A stretch of DNA of 64,000 bases from Nitrospira defluvii (GCF_905220995.1 NZ_CAJNBJ010000001.1:992001-1056000); one strand, 5' to 3'. Shown: positions 26,010 to 35,559, numbered from the stretch's first letter. The notes: generated from the letters alone by a model not told the origin. Numbers and translations are program-made.

Positions 26010-27449
26010 GTGGGCAATCCACTGTTTCGCACCAAATCCATCGAACAAATCCTTGTTGATTCCGACGCCCCCGAGCATCGCCTGAAACGGAGCCTCACAG
26101 CCTGGGATCTGACCGGGCTTGGCATCGGCGCCATCATCGGTACCGGCATCTTTGTCCTGATCGGCACGGCCATCGTCGGAGATGCACACCGCCCCGGAGC
26201 CGGACCTGGCATCATCCTGTCGTTCATCCTCTCAGGTATCACCTGCGCGTTAGCTGCCCTCTGTTATGCTGAATTTGCGGCGATGATTCCGGTGGCAGGC
26301 AGTGCCTACACTTACTCCTACGCCACATTGGGAGAGTTTTTAGCGTGGCTGACAGGATGGAACCTGATCTTGGAGTATGGCGTAGCCTGTGTGGCAGTCG
26401 CGATCGGCTGGTCCGGCTACTTCAACAATATCCTCAAACTCTGCGGCCTCGAACTTCCCTACTGGGCCACGCATCCTCCCGGCGCGGATGGAGGGATCGC
26501 GAATTTCCCAGCCGCGATCATCGTCCTCCTCGTCACAGGGATCCTCATCGTTGGTGTGAAGGAAAGCGCCCGGGCCACCTGCGGGATTGTGCTGGTCAAA
26601 CTGGCCGTCATTGTGTTCTTCATTGCCGTCGGCAGTTCTTCCGTCGACACGGCGAACTGGTCACCGTTCATGCCATTCGGGTTTTCAGGGGTCGGTGCAG
26701 CTGCCGCGATCGTCTTCTTTGCCTATATCGGCTTCGATGCCGTCTCAACCACCGCAGAAGAAGCCAAGAATCCCCAACGGGACCTTCCCATCGGCATCTT
26801 CGCTTCCCTAGCCATTTGCACACTCCTCTACATTTCAGTCGCCGCGGTCCTGACGGGATTGGTGCCCTTTTCGAAAATCGACATCCACGCACCCGTGGCC
26901 GAAGGGCTTCGCGTCGTTGGATTCAAGTGGGGCGCCGCGCTCGTTGCCGTGGGGGCAGTGGCGGGGATTACGAGCGTCCTGGTGGTGATGATGTTAGGCC
27001 AGATTCGCGTTTTTTTTGCCATGTCTCGAGATGGGCTGCTTGGTCCCTGGCTCTCCGGCGTCCATCCCAAATTTCGAACGCCGCATCACGCGACCTATTT
27101 GACCGGCGTAGCAGTCGCCATTATGGCCGCATTGATTCCCATCGGCGAAGCGGCGGATATGACGAACATCGGCACGCTCTTCGCCTTCGTCCTCGTCTGT
27201 ATCGGCATCATTGTGCTTCGGTATACCAACCCGAACCATCCTCGGCCATTTCGCATGCCCTTCATGCCGGTCATCCCCCTATTGGGCGTCCTAGCCTGCC
27301 TGGGCCTGATGTATTTCCTGCCCTGGATGACCTGGATCCGGTTTTTTGTCTGGACGATCATCGGCATCGTCGTCTACGCGACGTATGGGATCCACCGGAG
27401 CAAACTCGCCCGGCGTCCTGTTGCTGTGGAATCGGGCACGACAGAGTAA
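26010..27449 (+). CDS. APC-family amino acid permease (cationic amino acid transporter type)
   Basis: 479 residues with about 12 membrane helices. The APC signature is clear in TM1 (TGLGIGAIIGTGIFVLIG) and TM3 (EFAAMIPVAGSAYTYSYATL). TM6 holds FFAYIGFDAVSTTAEEAKNP, which is characteristic of the CAT/YfnA subgroup. The start is a GTG with GAGAGG upstream. It probably imports or exchanges amino acids at the inner membrane; the substrate cannot be read. It follows the amidohydrolase gene and converges with the small gene at 27489. Confidence 0.9.
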   Translation: MGNPLFRTKSIEQILVDSDAPEHRLKRSLTAWDLTGLGIGAIIGTGIFVLIGTAIVGDAHRPGAGPGIILSFILSGITCALAALCYAEFAAMIPVAGSAYTYSYATLGEFLAWLTGWNLILEYGVACVAVAIGWSGYFNNILKLCGLELPYWATHPPGADGGIANFPAAIIVLLVTGILIVGVKESARATCGIVLVKLAVIVFFIAVGSSSVDTANWSPFMPFGFSGVGAAAAIVFFAYIGFDAVSTTAEEAKNPQRDLPIGIFASLAICTLLYISVAAVLTGLVPFSKIDIHAPVAEGLRVVGFKWGAALVAVGAVAGITSVLVVMMLGQIRVFFAMSRDGLLGPWLSGVHPKFRTPHHATYLTGVAVAIMAALIPIGEAADMTNIGTLFAFVLVCIGIIVLRYTNPNHPRPFRMPFMPVIPLLGVLACLGLMYFLPWMTWIRFFVWTIIGIVVYATYGIHRSKLARRPVAVESGTTE

Positions 27450-27488
27450 CTTGATCGGTGACTGAACTGATTAAGCGAGACGGAGGAG

Positions 27489-27953
27489 TTAGGACGAAGT
27501 TTCGGCTGGGGCAACCGGTGACGTCTTGGGCTCTGCCGCAGCAGGGGCGGGAGCTTGAGCAACCGGTTTCGCGGCAGACGCAGGAGATGCCGCCGCTGTG
27601 TTCGTGGCTCCGGCAGCAGCTGGAGCAGCCGTGGCTGCAGCCGGTACAACCTCAGGCTTCGGAGGAGCGGCGGGCTTCGGCGGGGCAGGACGTTCCGGCT
27701 TAATCCCACCTTCCCATGAAGGGCCTGAATACATATCCGCAGCCAGCCCCTTGCCTTTCCATTTTTCTTCGAAATCCGCAGCGGCCTTGTTCGGGGTTTC
27801 CCCCGCACCCACCACATCATTCCACGGATAGGCGCGTGGCCCGATCTGGCATCCGGTGTCCGTCCGCCTCAAATACAAGGCAATCGGATTCCCTCGGTAG
27901 GGCCCGAGATAGATATGCACCGACCCCACATATTCAAGCAATGTGGCCACCAT
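27489..27953 (-). CDS. Small protein with Ala/Pro-rich tail, unknown function
   Basis: 154 residues. The N-terminal ~80 residues look folded (YVGSVHIYLGPYRGNPIALY, then GPSWEGG). The C-terminal half is low-complexity Pro/Ala/Lys (APPKPAAPPKPEVVPAAAT). There is no clear signal peptide. The ribosome-binding site GGAGGT abuts the ATG at 27953, so translation may instead begin a few codons in, e.g. at TTG 27941. I do not recognise a family. Confidence 0.6.
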   Translation of the reverse strand: MVATLLEYVGSVHIYLGPYRGNPIALYLRRTDTGCQIGPRAYPWNDVVGAGETPNKAAADFEEKWKGKGLAADMYSGPSWEGGIKPERPAPPKPAAPPKPEVVPAAATAAPAAAGATNTAAASPASAAKPVAQAPAPAAAEPKTSPVAPAETSS

Positions 27954-28172
27954 ACCTCCAGGAAGACGTGCATGATGCCATAAGAGGCATCAGGAGGGCA
28001 AGAAGGACCTAGTCCCCCCTGCTTTTTGGGGTACCCACGATGACAGGCGACGGGGCCATTTCGCCGCCCCCCAGGCGACACAGCTACTACCCAGGAGCTG
28101 ATCAGGACGAGGGATGAAGCCCAAGCTGGGGGAGAAACGGCCTCATCTCAGCAGGTGAACCATGGTGGGAGC

Positions 28173-28553
28173 TTATGCCTGTCCGGCCGGACCTGTCGGC
28201 GTGGGAAAATCCTCTCGGGGCTGACCGAATCGTAACCCATGCACCGCGCCGGCTGTGATGAGATGCCCGCAACAGTCGATCCCCTGAAAGCCGGCCCCTC
28301 CATCCATCACCATGAGTCGTAGGCCGCAAGAGTCTGGAAACTGCCGACTCTCCTCCAGCATGGCGCCCGGAAGGAGGGTGCCGCGCTTGCGGCCTCTCGA
28401 CGGCAGGATCTCCGGGACCAGATCTTCTTCCGTCAACTCATGACCGCAACAGAAAATCTTTTGGAATCCCTGACCACCCCCCGCGCACTTGACGACCAAC
28501 CCACAGGAGTCGGGGAAACGTTTGCGCTCATCGAGAATGTCACCTTTCTTCAT
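28173..28553 (-). CDS. Small Cys-rich protein with an internal duplication
   Basis: 126 residues from the ATG at 28553 (GAGG 7 nt upstream). It contains two copies of a ~35-residue unit: RFPDSCGLVVKCAGGGQGFQ...CCGHELT and QFPDSCGLRLMVMDGGAGFQ...CCGHLIT. Each copy has one Cys in FPDSCGL and a CCGH motif, which suggests two small metal-binding or disulfide-linked units (inference). No signal peptide, so it is probably cytoplasmic. It lies 47 bp downstream of nagZ on the same strand. Confidence 0.65.
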   Translation of the reverse strand: MKKGDILDERKRFPDSCGLVVKCAGGGQGFQKIFCCGHELTEEDLVPEILPSRGRKRGTLLPGAMLEESRQFPDSCGLRLMVMDGGAGFQGIDCCGHLITAGAVHGLRFGQPREDFPTPTGPAGQA

Positions 28554-28599
28554 CACCACACCTCGTTAGGCCTTGAATCAGGAAAAGCCGCCGAATAGC

Positions 28600-29751
28600 T
28601 CAGACATGCGTCACGGGCGAATCGAGCGCCGCCGCCGGTTGGCTGTTCTCCAGCGATTTCGGCGCAGGCACACGGGCATAGGCCTTGTGCCACGACTCCA
28701 GCAACATCTTGTGCGTGCGACATCCAACAACCAGGCGGGCATCGGAAATGGTAACCGGCTTGTAGGGAGACAGATATCGAGACTTGAGTCGCGCCACGCG
28801 GGCCAAGGACTGCTCCAGACGTTCCTGAGTGATCCGGCCATCTCGTACCGCGCGCTCCATCGCCTCCATCGCGGTCTGAACCCGATCCTGATCCTTGCAG
28901 ATCAACAAGACATCGCACCCGGCCACGAAAGACCGCACTGCCGCCTCGCCGATCCCATCATGATCGATAATGGCATGCATCTCCAAGTCATCCGTAAAGA
29001 CGACCCCGTCATACCGAAATTCCTCTCGCAGCAACCGCTGAATCACGGCCGGCGAGAGGGTAGCCGGGGCATCGGGATCCAAGACTCGATAGAGCACATG
29101 CGCCGTCATCAGGCTCGCCACGCCGAACCGAATCGCGTGCTGAAAAGGGGGGAACTCCGTGTCGCGGAGTCTCTGAACCCCTGCGTCCACCACAGGAAGT
29201 TCCTTGTGCGAGTCGGTCGAAGTATCGCCATGGCCGGGGAAATGTTTGCCGCAGGCCACCACCATATTGTCCTGCAGGCCGCCGATGGTGGCTTGCCCCA
29301 GCTCAGCGACAAGTTCAGGATCAGCACCAAAGGCCCGGTCACCGATCACCGGATTCTCCGGGTTACTGTTCACATCGAGCACAGGAGCCATGTTCATATT
29401 GATGCCCACGGCTCGCAACTCCTTGGCGATCGTTGCTGCGGCCGAATAGGCCAGCTCGCTGGAGTTGCACTGTCCCAATTGGGCGCAGGGAGGGAAGATG
29501 GTAAATTCAGCCGGGAGCCGCGACACGCGCCCCCCTTCTTGATCGATTGCGATCAGCAATGGCGAGGCAGGCGACCGCTTTTGCAGCCCGTTCGTGAGAT
29601 CGACAGTCTGCTGAACCGATTCGAGGTTGCGTCGAAACAAGATTACGCCGCCCGGCGTGTACGCCCTCATGAACGACGCCAGATCGTTACTGACCGAGGT
29701 CCCCGTAAACCCCATCATGAAAAGCTGACCGATTTGCTCACGTAACGTCAT
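28600..29751 (-). CDS. nagZ: Beta-N-acetylhexosaminidase NagZ (glycoside hydrolase family 3)
   Basis: 383 residues. The GH3 signature KHFPGHGDTSTDSHKELPVV holds the His of the mobile catalytic loop. The nucleophile Asp lies in VVFTDDLEMHAI, and QEGGRVSRL is the typical substrate loop. NagZ removes N-acetylglucosamine from cytoplasmic muropeptides during cell-wall recycling. There is no signal peptide, in line with a cytoplasmic enzyme. The C-terminus has ~35 extra residues. Confidence 0.93.
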   Translation of the reverse strand: MTLREQIGQLFMMGFTGTSVSNDLASFMRAYTPGGVILFRRNLESVQQTVDLTNGLQKRSPASPLLIAIDQEGGRVSRLPAEFTIFPPCAQLGQCNSSELAYSAAATIAKELRAVGINMNMAPVLDVNSNPENPVIGDRAFGADPELVAELGQATIGGLQDNMVVACGKHFPGHGDTSTDSHKELPVVDAGVQRLRDTEFPPFQHAIRFGVASLMTAHVLYRVLDPDAPATLSPAVIQRLLREEFRYDGVVFTDDLEMHAIIDHDGIGEAAVRSFVAGCDVLLICKDQDRVQTAMEAMERAVRDGRITQERLEQSLARVARLKSRYLSPYKPVTISDARLVVGCRTHKMLLESWHKAYARVPAPKSLENSQPAAALDSPVTHV

Positions 29752-29824
29752 ACGACCCTACTCCGACGAACTGGTGAGAAGCGACTGATGTCTGCTGAAC
29801 ACTGATCGATCCCCATCCTTGCCC

Positions 29825-31345
29825 TTACGGCAAGGTACGATCGAGCAAAAACTGAATCAGCAGTCGCGTACCGATGCCGGTGGGCCCCTTCGGCAGATAG
29901 GCCCGTTCACGCTCGCTCCAATCTGTGCTGGCAATATCCAAGTGGATCCACGGACAGTCGCCCACAAACTTGCTCAGGAACAGCGCGGCGGTGATCATGC
30001 CTCCCCCACGGCCGCCGATGTTCCGCATATCCGCCACATCGCTGCGGAGTTGCTCGAAATATTCTTCCCACAACGGCATCTCCCACACTCGCTCACCGGC
30101 CCGCATTCCGGCATTACGAACCTGTTCCTTCAACTGATCGTTGTTGCCGAACATCCCAATGGCGAATTGGCCAAGGGCAACGACACAGGCGCCGGTCAAG
30201 GTCGCGATGTCGAGTAACACCGCCGGCTTGTATCGAGTGGCGTAGGCTAAGGCGTCCGAGAGAATCAACCGCCCTTCGGCATCCGTGTTCTGAACCTCGA
30301 CTGTTTTGCCGGACAACGTCTTCACCACGTCCCCCGGCCGCATCGCGCGCCCGCCCGGCATATTTTCCGCCACCGGCAGTATACTCACGAGGTGGAGCGG
30401 CAATTTGAGCCGCGCCGCAGCCCGCATCGTGGCCAGGACTTCAGCGCCGCCCGTCATGTCGGCCTTCATGTGCTCCATGTTTTCGGCCGGCTTGAGCGAA
30501 ATGCCGCCTGTATCGAAGGTGATCGTTTTACCGACCAGTACGACCGGCGGGTCGCCCCTCTTAGCCTTTGCACCCTTGTATTCCAGAATGATGAACTTCG
30601 GCGGTTCATGACTCCCTCGAGCCACGCCGAGCAATGCCCCCATGCCGAGTTGCTCCATATCCTTCTGCTCGAGCACCTTGAGCCGCACGCCCGACTCCTT
30701 CGCCACCGCTTTCGCCTCCTGCACGATGCGCGTCGGCGTCATCACATTGGCCGGATGGTTACACAGGTCCCGCACCAGAACCGTCGCCTCGGCAGTCGCC
30801 ACCCCGCGCCGAATACCCTCGTTGATCTGGGGAAGCACCGACGCTTGTGCAGTGTAGATCGTCAGTCGTTCGACATCGACCGGCTTGCTCCCATTGGGGC
30901 TGCGGTAGGCCGTGAATTGGTAATTCCCAAGGATGGCCCCTTCGGTCATGGCTTGCGCGACATCCTGAACGGGGATCTCCTCCAACAGAGCTCCGGGCAG
31001 CACCACACCAAACGAGGACACCTTGGCCTGACGGACACGTTTGACCGCCGACCCCAACGCCTGACGGAACGCATCCAAGCGCAGGTCCTTGGCCTTCCCC
31101 AGCCCGGCCAGCAACAGGCGTTTTGCCTTGGCCTTACCTTGGGTATGAACCATCAAGCCTTCACCGAGCTTGCCCTCAAATTCTCCTCGTTGGATCAGCG
31201 CGGCGAGCTGGCCCCCGAGTTGGGTATTGATGGCGGCCGTTTCCTGCGCAAGGTCTGAGGCGCCCTCGCAACAGAGCAACACCAGCACCTCCGTGACCTC
31301 GTTCTCCGCCCGTCCGACCTGTGCTTGAACTTGGATCTTCTTCAT
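29825..31345 (-). CDS. pepA: Leucyl aminopeptidase PepA (M17)
   Basis: 506 residues from the ATG at 31345 (GGGAGG just upstream; a TTG one codon earlier is unlikely). The M17 signature NTDAEGRLILSDAL is intact. The metal-binding Lys and Asp lie in VGKTITFDTGGISLKP. The enzyme is a hexameric cytoplasmic metallopeptidase that trims N-terminal residues. It forms a same-strand run with nagZ downstream and queE upstream. The N-terminal domain is as long as in E. coli PepA, whose homologue also binds DNA. Confidence 0.96.
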   Translation of the reverse strand: MKKIQVQAQVGRAENEVTEVLVLLCCEGASDLAQETAAINTQLGGQLAALIQRGEFEGKLGEGLMVHTQGKAKAKRLLLAGLGKAKDLRLDAFRQALGSAVKRVRQAKVSSFGVVLPGALLEEIPVQDVAQAMTEGAILGNYQFTAYRSPNGSKPVDVERLTIYTAQASVLPQINEGIRRGVATAEATVLVRDLCNHPANVMTPTRIVQEAKAVAKESGVRLKVLEQKDMEQLGMGALLGVARGSHEPPKFIILEYKGAKAKRGDPPVVLVGKTITFDTGGISLKPAENMEHMKADMTGGAEVLATMRAAARLKLPLHLVSILPVAENMPGGRAMRPGDVVKTLSGKTVEVQNTDAEGRLILSDALAYATRYKPAVLLDIATLTGACVVALGQFAIGMFGNNDQLKEQVRNAGMRAGERVWEMPLWEEYFEQLRSDVADMRNIGGRGGGMITAALFLSKFVGDCPWIHLDIASTDWSERERAYLPKGPTGIGTRLLIQFLLDRTLP

Positions 31346-31382
31346 CAATCCTCCCCTGGTTCGTACCGTTCACCGGCCGCGC

Positions 31383-32021
31383 CTACACCCCGCGCATGTC
31401 CGGCGCCCACACATGCTTGTGCAGTTGCAACTGGAACCGCACGGGTAACCTATCGGCTAACACCCACTCCGCCAATTGCCGCGCATCCGTCTCACCAAAA
31501 ACCGGGCTCACGAGCACCGTGCACCGGGCGGCTAGGTCCCGACTGCGAATCACCTCGCGCGCCCATTCATAATCGCCCCGATCCTTGATCACAAACTTCA
31601 CTTCGTCGTGAGACGCTAATCGCTGCAGGTTCGGCCAGTGCATCCGTTCAGCCATCCCGCTCCCTGGACATTTCACGTCGAGCACCACATGAACCCGCCG
31701 ATCAACTCCAGCAGTATCAAGAGCGCCGCTCGTCTCCAACAGCACCTCGAACCCTTCGTCACAGAGCCGAGTCAAGAGCGGAAACGCATCCGGTTGACTG
31801 AGAGGTTCTCCTCCGGTCACCTCGACCAGCGGACACCCGAAGGCGCGCACCCGCGCGATCACATCGTCTTCAGTCAGATCACGGCCACCGTAAAATGCAT
31901 AGGCCGTATCACACCAGGTGCACCGAAGCGGGCATCCGGTCAGACGAATGAACACGCACGGCCTGCCGGCATGGGTGGATTCGCCTTGAATGCTATGGAA
32001 GATTTCCGTGACGTTGAGCAT
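31383..32021 (-). CDS. queE: 7-carboxy-7-deazaguanine synthase QueE (radical SAM)
   Basis: 212 residues. The radical-SAM cluster ligands are Cys30, Cys34 and Cys37 in GCPLRCTWCDTAYA, the CxxxCxxC form. The glycine-rich VTGGEPLSQP binds SAM. QueE makes the 7-deazaguanine core in queuosine biosynthesis. No other queuosine genes are in the window. The gene sits between pepA and the HAD hydrolase, all on the minus strand. Confidence 0.93.
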   Translation of the reverse strand: MLNVTEIFHSIQGESTHAGRPCVFIRLTGCPLRCTWCDTAYAFYGGRDLTEDDVIARVRAFGCPLVEVTGGEPLSQPDAFPLLTRLCDEGFEVLLETSGALDTAGVDRRVHVVLDVKCPGSGMAERMHWPNLQRLASHDEVKFVIKDRGDYEWAREVIRSRDLAARCTVLVSPVFGETDARQLAEWVLADRLPVRFQLQLHKHVWAPDMRGV

Positions 32022-32073
32022 GATCGATCACATCAGCCACGAGCCCTGCGAGGACTCCACAGGAAGTTTCTCC

Positions 32074-32766
32074 TCAGATCCAGGTGGTCGTCGGCCATCC
32101 ATTTCGTTGCGCGATCCGGCCCATGCCGCGAATCGGGTTCACGACCAACGGATGCCCTACCATCGACAGCAATTCGACATCGCCGGGGCTGTCGCCATAG
32201 GCGAAGGACTGTGCCAGGTCAATGCCGGAGTCCTGCGTCAGTTGCGTGATCAATTCGCGCTTGCCCGGACCATATGGGAGCGGTGCGCACACGCGACCGG
32301 TGAATTGATGTTGCTGTTGCTCCAGGCGAGCCGCCAACAAGGTCGGGACCTCCAGTAGCGTAGCGAGCGGTGCGATCAGGAAATCAAGGGATCCGGTCAC
32401 CATCACGATATGGTGTCCGGCCCGACGATGGTCGTCCATGCACGACAGCCCTTGCCTCGACACACGAGGAAACAGGTCAAACCGACAAAACTCCTCGGCC
32501 AGCGCACGCACATCCGCGGCGGTTTTCCCGGCCAGGTAAAGTTTTCGTTCACGCAACGGATGCAATGACACCGGAGGCGCACTCCGCAACACCCAGCCGA
32601 TGCTGTCCCGAACCTCTCGCCACCCGACCAGTCCTCGCTTCCAGAGAAACCTGAAAAAACGCACCTCGCTCGCTTCTCCCGGAAGCAGCGTGTTATCGAC
32701 GTCAAAGAGCGCAGCGATGCGAGTCTGCCGGCCGGACGAAATATGAGGGGTTGAGAGAGGCGTCAT
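32074..32766 (-). CDS. HAD-IB family phosphatase (SerB-like)
   Basis: 230 residues. HAD motif I is AALFDVDNTLLPGEAS, motif II VTGSLDFL, motif III Lys in GPGKRELI and motif IV YGDSPGDVELL. The helical cap fits the HAD-IB subfamily, which includes phosphoserine phosphatase and CicA-like proteins. The substrate is unknown. It sits 52 bp upstream of queE and may be in the same transcript. Confidence 0.88.
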   Translation of the reverse strand: MTPLSTPHISSGRQTRIAALFDVDNTLLPGEASEVRFFRFLWKRGLVGWREVRDSIGWVLRSAPPVSLHPLRERKLYLAGKTAADVRALAEEFCRFDLFPRVSRQGLSCMDDHRRAGHHIVMVTGSLDFLIAPLATLLEVPTLLAARLEQQQHQFTGRVCAPLPYGPGKRELITQLTQDSGIDLAQSFAYGDSPGDVELLSMVGHPLVVNPIRGMGRIAQRNGWPTTTWI

Positions 32767-32857
32767 CTCAAACGTGAGCCCGTCGATCGCTGTGATGGGA
32801 AAGGATGTGCGACGTGTCGCCGAAGCCCGCGTCAGATTCTACCGGACAACTAGTTGA

Positions 32858-32887
32858 TTGACAAGCATTTTGGACCACTTCTATAAT
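32858..32887 (+). promoter_or_regulatory. Near-consensus sigma-70 promoter for tRNA-Leu(GAG)
   Basis: TTGACA (32858-32863) and TATAAT (32882-32887) both match consensus exactly, with an 18-bp spacer. It lies ~105 bp ahead of the tRNA. Confidence 0.85.
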
Positions 32888-32991
32888 GCGCTTCCCCTGA
32901 GGGCCAGCACCAGCGTCGCACAGCGGACCAGCGACGGTCTACCGTGTGCGCAGAGAGCGGGCCTGATGTTCCGACAGAGACAGCCTCGGTT

Positions 32992-33075
32992 GCCGAAGTG
33001 GTGGAATGGCAGACACGCACGTTTGAGGGGCGTGTGGCGCAAGCCGTGCGGGTTCAAGTCCCGCCTTCGGCACCA
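32992..33075 (+). tRNA. tRNA-Leu (anticodon GAG)
   Basis: 84 nt including an encoded CCA. The acceptor stem GCCGAAG pairs with CTTCGGC. The T-arm is GCGGGTTCAAGTCCCGC. The anticodon stem CACGT/GCGTG (one G-T pair) encloses loop TTGAGGG, giving anticodon GAG, which reads CUC. The long variable arm fits class II leucine tRNAs. It is the second leucine isoacceptor in the window. Confidence 0.95.
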
Positions 33076-33487
33076 AACCCGACAGTCCAGTCACGGGCTC
33101 AGGACGCAGCACACATCGGACACTGATCCGAACGTCTGGGCCATCCCTCTCGCACACACCACGCAATCCTCCCAGCCCCTGCGCTCCTCACATCAGCCGT
33201 TTCACGGAAGACCCTCGTCCCCGCACAGGAACGTGAATCGCCGACATGGGGCTGCTCCAATTTACGTAGATAAACGGCCCTACTGCACTAGGGCCCAATT
33301 CCATTGCGAAATGTCAATCATCTCTAACCACCGGCGCGACCTTGATGGTATCATGCCATCCTCACGGGCTCATGCGGCGTCGTAAAGACTGGCGTTGGAC
33401 GCCCGATGAGCAACCGGCGTGGCACCTCTGGGGAGAACGGGGAGCTTCAAGCCCCCAGGCCATGCAACACAGACGAAGGAGCCAGCT
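33076..33487. other. Gene-free stretch downstream of tRNA-Leu(GAG)
   Basis: 412 bp. The only structure I see is the inverted repeat at 33276-33295. Open frames here lack ribosome-binding sites and recognisable sequence. Confidence 0.5.
33276..33295 (+). terminator. Possible hairpin terminator
   Basis: Arms GGCCCTA (33276-33282) and TAGGGCC (33289-33295) with a 6-nt loop, 200 bp after the tRNA. No T-run follows, so the role is uncertain. Confidence 0.3.
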
Positions 33488-35080
33488 GTGAGTGCCGAAG
33501 ACCTGCCCGCGACGTTTCCGTACATCGGGGATTCGCCTTTGCTTGAAGCCTTCGTCAGGACCCTCGCCAACCAAGCCTCAGTCGGCATCTTTCTCGCGGA
33601 CGCCCAAGGTCAAACGCTGTATGTGAACGAGCGGCTCCGCCGCATCGCCGGCCTGCCGGGCCCACCAGACGCAGGAGCCTGCTGGTTGAACGCCCTCGTC
33701 CCGGAAGACCACGACCTCATTGCCACCGAATGGGCCGCGGCCATCGCGCAGGATCGAAGTTTCTCACGTGAGTTTCGCTTTCAACGGCCCGACGGCTCGG
33801 TGCGCTGGGTGATGGCGGAGGCCTTCCCGCTTCGTATCGGCGACGGCCCCTCCAGCGGATATGCGGGGATGGTCCGTGACATCACCCCACGGCAACTAGC
33901 CCTCGACGCCCTGCATGCCTGCGAAGAACGATATCGAAGCCTGGCATCGCTTACCCCACACCCGGTCTTCGTGTACGCCGACGAGACCGTGCTGTTCATA
34001 AATGAGGCGGGCGCGAAACTGTTCACTCTCCCGGCGACACCCCCGCTTGAGGGCCGTACGTTGTCAGACTGTTTTGCCAAGGAGTTCCTCCAGGATCTCC
34101 CATTGTCTCCCCCCGCTGCTCCGGTCGAGCGGCAATGCACGCGACACGATGGAACCATAATCGACGTGGAACTGGTCGCAAGCCCCGTCCTGTTCGACGG
34201 CCATCCGGCCATTCAGGTACTGGCCACCGACCTCACGGAGCAGAAGCGACTCGCGGCACAGTTGCGTCGCGCACAGAAAATGGCAGCCGTAGCCACACTG
34301 GCCGGGGGCATGGCCCATGAGTTCAATAACTGCCTCACCGCCATTATGGGATTTTCTGATTTGGCCTTGCCGCTCCTGGTCCCGGACAGTCGGGCCCATG
34401 GGCATGTGCAACAGGTGATCCTCGCATCAAGGCGAGCCCGGGACCTGGTCACGCAGATGCTCATGTTCGGGCGCCAGGCAGACGGGGCTAAACAACCGGT
34501 CTCCCTGGATATCCTGCTCAAGGAATCCCTGCGAATGCTCAAAGGCCGGCTGCCGAACAGTATCAGCCTCCGCGAGTGGATTCCCGGGGCCACACATCCG
34601 GTCTTTGCCGACCCGACCCAAGTCCATCAAGTCTGCGTCAAACTCCTCGCCCATGCTGAACGAGCGATGAGCGCGACCGGCGGAGTCCTAGAGGTGCGCC
34701 TGGACAATGTGGACTTGAGCAGTGTGATGGATGGACATGAACTCCCTCTTCGGCCGGGTCAGTATGTACGCCTCACGGTCTCGGATACCGGCAATGATAT
34801 GGGCGTAGCGGACCAGCTCCAGAAACTAGGCCCGCTCTTCGCTCATCTTCCCGCAGGAGCTCAGTCGGGGGCAGAACTCGGAACCGCGCAGCAGATTGTC
34901 AGCGAACAAGGTGGGACACTTCGTGCCACCAGTTCAGTCGGTCACGGCACCACGATCGAGGTCTACCTGCCGGCAATCATTCCTCCCGGCACGGTCGTCG
35001 CGACTGAACCGGAACGAAACAGAGCCCCACAGCTCACGGAACAGAGGGAATCTCTTGCTGAGCGCGACAAAGAGCGATAG
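33488..35080 (+). CDS. PAS-domain histidine kinase with a degenerate ATP-binding domain
   Basis: 530 residues from the GTG at 33488 (AAGGAG 6 nt upstream). Two PAS domains cover ~25-135 and ~140-255. The dimerisation domain has the His in GGMAHEFNNCLTAIMGFSDL (His277). The catalytic domain has lost key residues: the N-box reads VKLLAHAERAM where family members have MNLVVNARDAM, the G1 box is DTGNDM and the G2 box GAELGT. ATP binding is therefore doubtful, while the hybrid kinase at 56566 keeps all of these motifs. No membrane segment, so it is cytoplasmic. A CheY-like receiver gene follows 107 bp downstream. Confidence 0.85.
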   Translation: MSAEDLPATFPYIGDSPLLEAFVRTLANQASVGIFLADAQGQTLYVNERLRRIAGLPGPPDAGACWLNALVPEDHDLIATEWAAAIAQDRSFSREFRFQRPDGSVRWVMAEAFPLRIGDGPSSGYAGMVRDITPRQLALDALHACEERYRSLASLTPHPVFVYADETVLFINEAGAKLFTLPATPPLEGRTLSDCFAKEFLQDLPLSPPAAPVERQCTRHDGTIIDVELVASPVLFDGHPAIQVLATDLTEQKRLAAQLRRAQKMAAVATLAGGMAHEFNNCLTAIMGFSDLALPLLVPDSRAHGHVQQVILASRRARDLVTQMLMFGRQADGAKQPVSLDILLKESLRMLKGRLPNSISLREWIPGATHPVFADPTQVHQVCVKLLAHAERAMSATGGVLEVRLDNVDLSSVMDGHELPLRPGQYVRLTVSDTGNDMGVADQLQKLGPLFAHLPAGAQSGAELGTAQQIVSEQGGTLRATSSVGHGTTIEVYLPAIIPPGTVVATEPERNRAPQLTEQRESLAERDKER

Positions 35081-35187
35081 AGTCATATGGCTGGTGAAGC
35101 GGCCCAGTCACGCCCGAATCAGCCGTGTCATCACCTCCGCACACCAACCACACAATTTCACCGAACAGCATTTCTGCGAGGAATGAT

Positions 35188-35559
35188 ATGCCATCGGTTT
35201 TGATTGTCGACGATGAAGAAGCGATTCGCCAGCTCATCCGCAACACGCTGGAACAGGCGGGGTATCAGGTTCAGGAAGCAGCGAACGGAAAACAGGGCTT
35301 GTCGCAATACCGCGAGTCGCCTGCTGATCTCGTGATTATGGATATTCTCATGCCGGATCAAGACGGCTTGGAAAGCATTCTGACGTTACGGCGTGAATTT
35401 CCGAATGCGAAGATCATGGCGATCACCGGCGGGAGTGACATGATCGGCATCCTGAACTTCTTGGATGTCGCCCGCATGCTTGGCGCCCGCCGTACGCTCC
35501 AAAAGCCCTTCGAAATGCAGCAGCTGCTGGACGCCGTCCAAGCCGAGATCGCCGGCTGA
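35188..35559 (+). CDS. CheY-like single-domain response regulator
   Basis: 123 residues, one receiver domain and no output domain. The acidic pocket is DDEE near the start (VLIVDDEEAI), the phospho-acceptor Asp lies in LVIMDILMPDQDG and Lys in TLQKPF. The ATG at 35188 has GAGGA upstream. It is probably the partner of the preceding PAS kinase, or a phosphate shuttle whose target lies elsewhere. Confidence 0.9.
   Translation: MPSVLIVDDEEAIRQLIRNTLEQAGYQVQEAANGKQGLSQYRESPADLVIMDILMPDQDGLESILTLRREFPNAKIMAITGGSDMIGILNFLDVARMLGARRTLQKPFEMQQLLDAVQAEIAG

Noticed and set aside
32858-33385. Coding frame covering tRNA-Leu(GAG)
   Set aside because: It runs through the promoter and the tRNA and encodes an Arg/Ser-rich, non-protein-like sequence.
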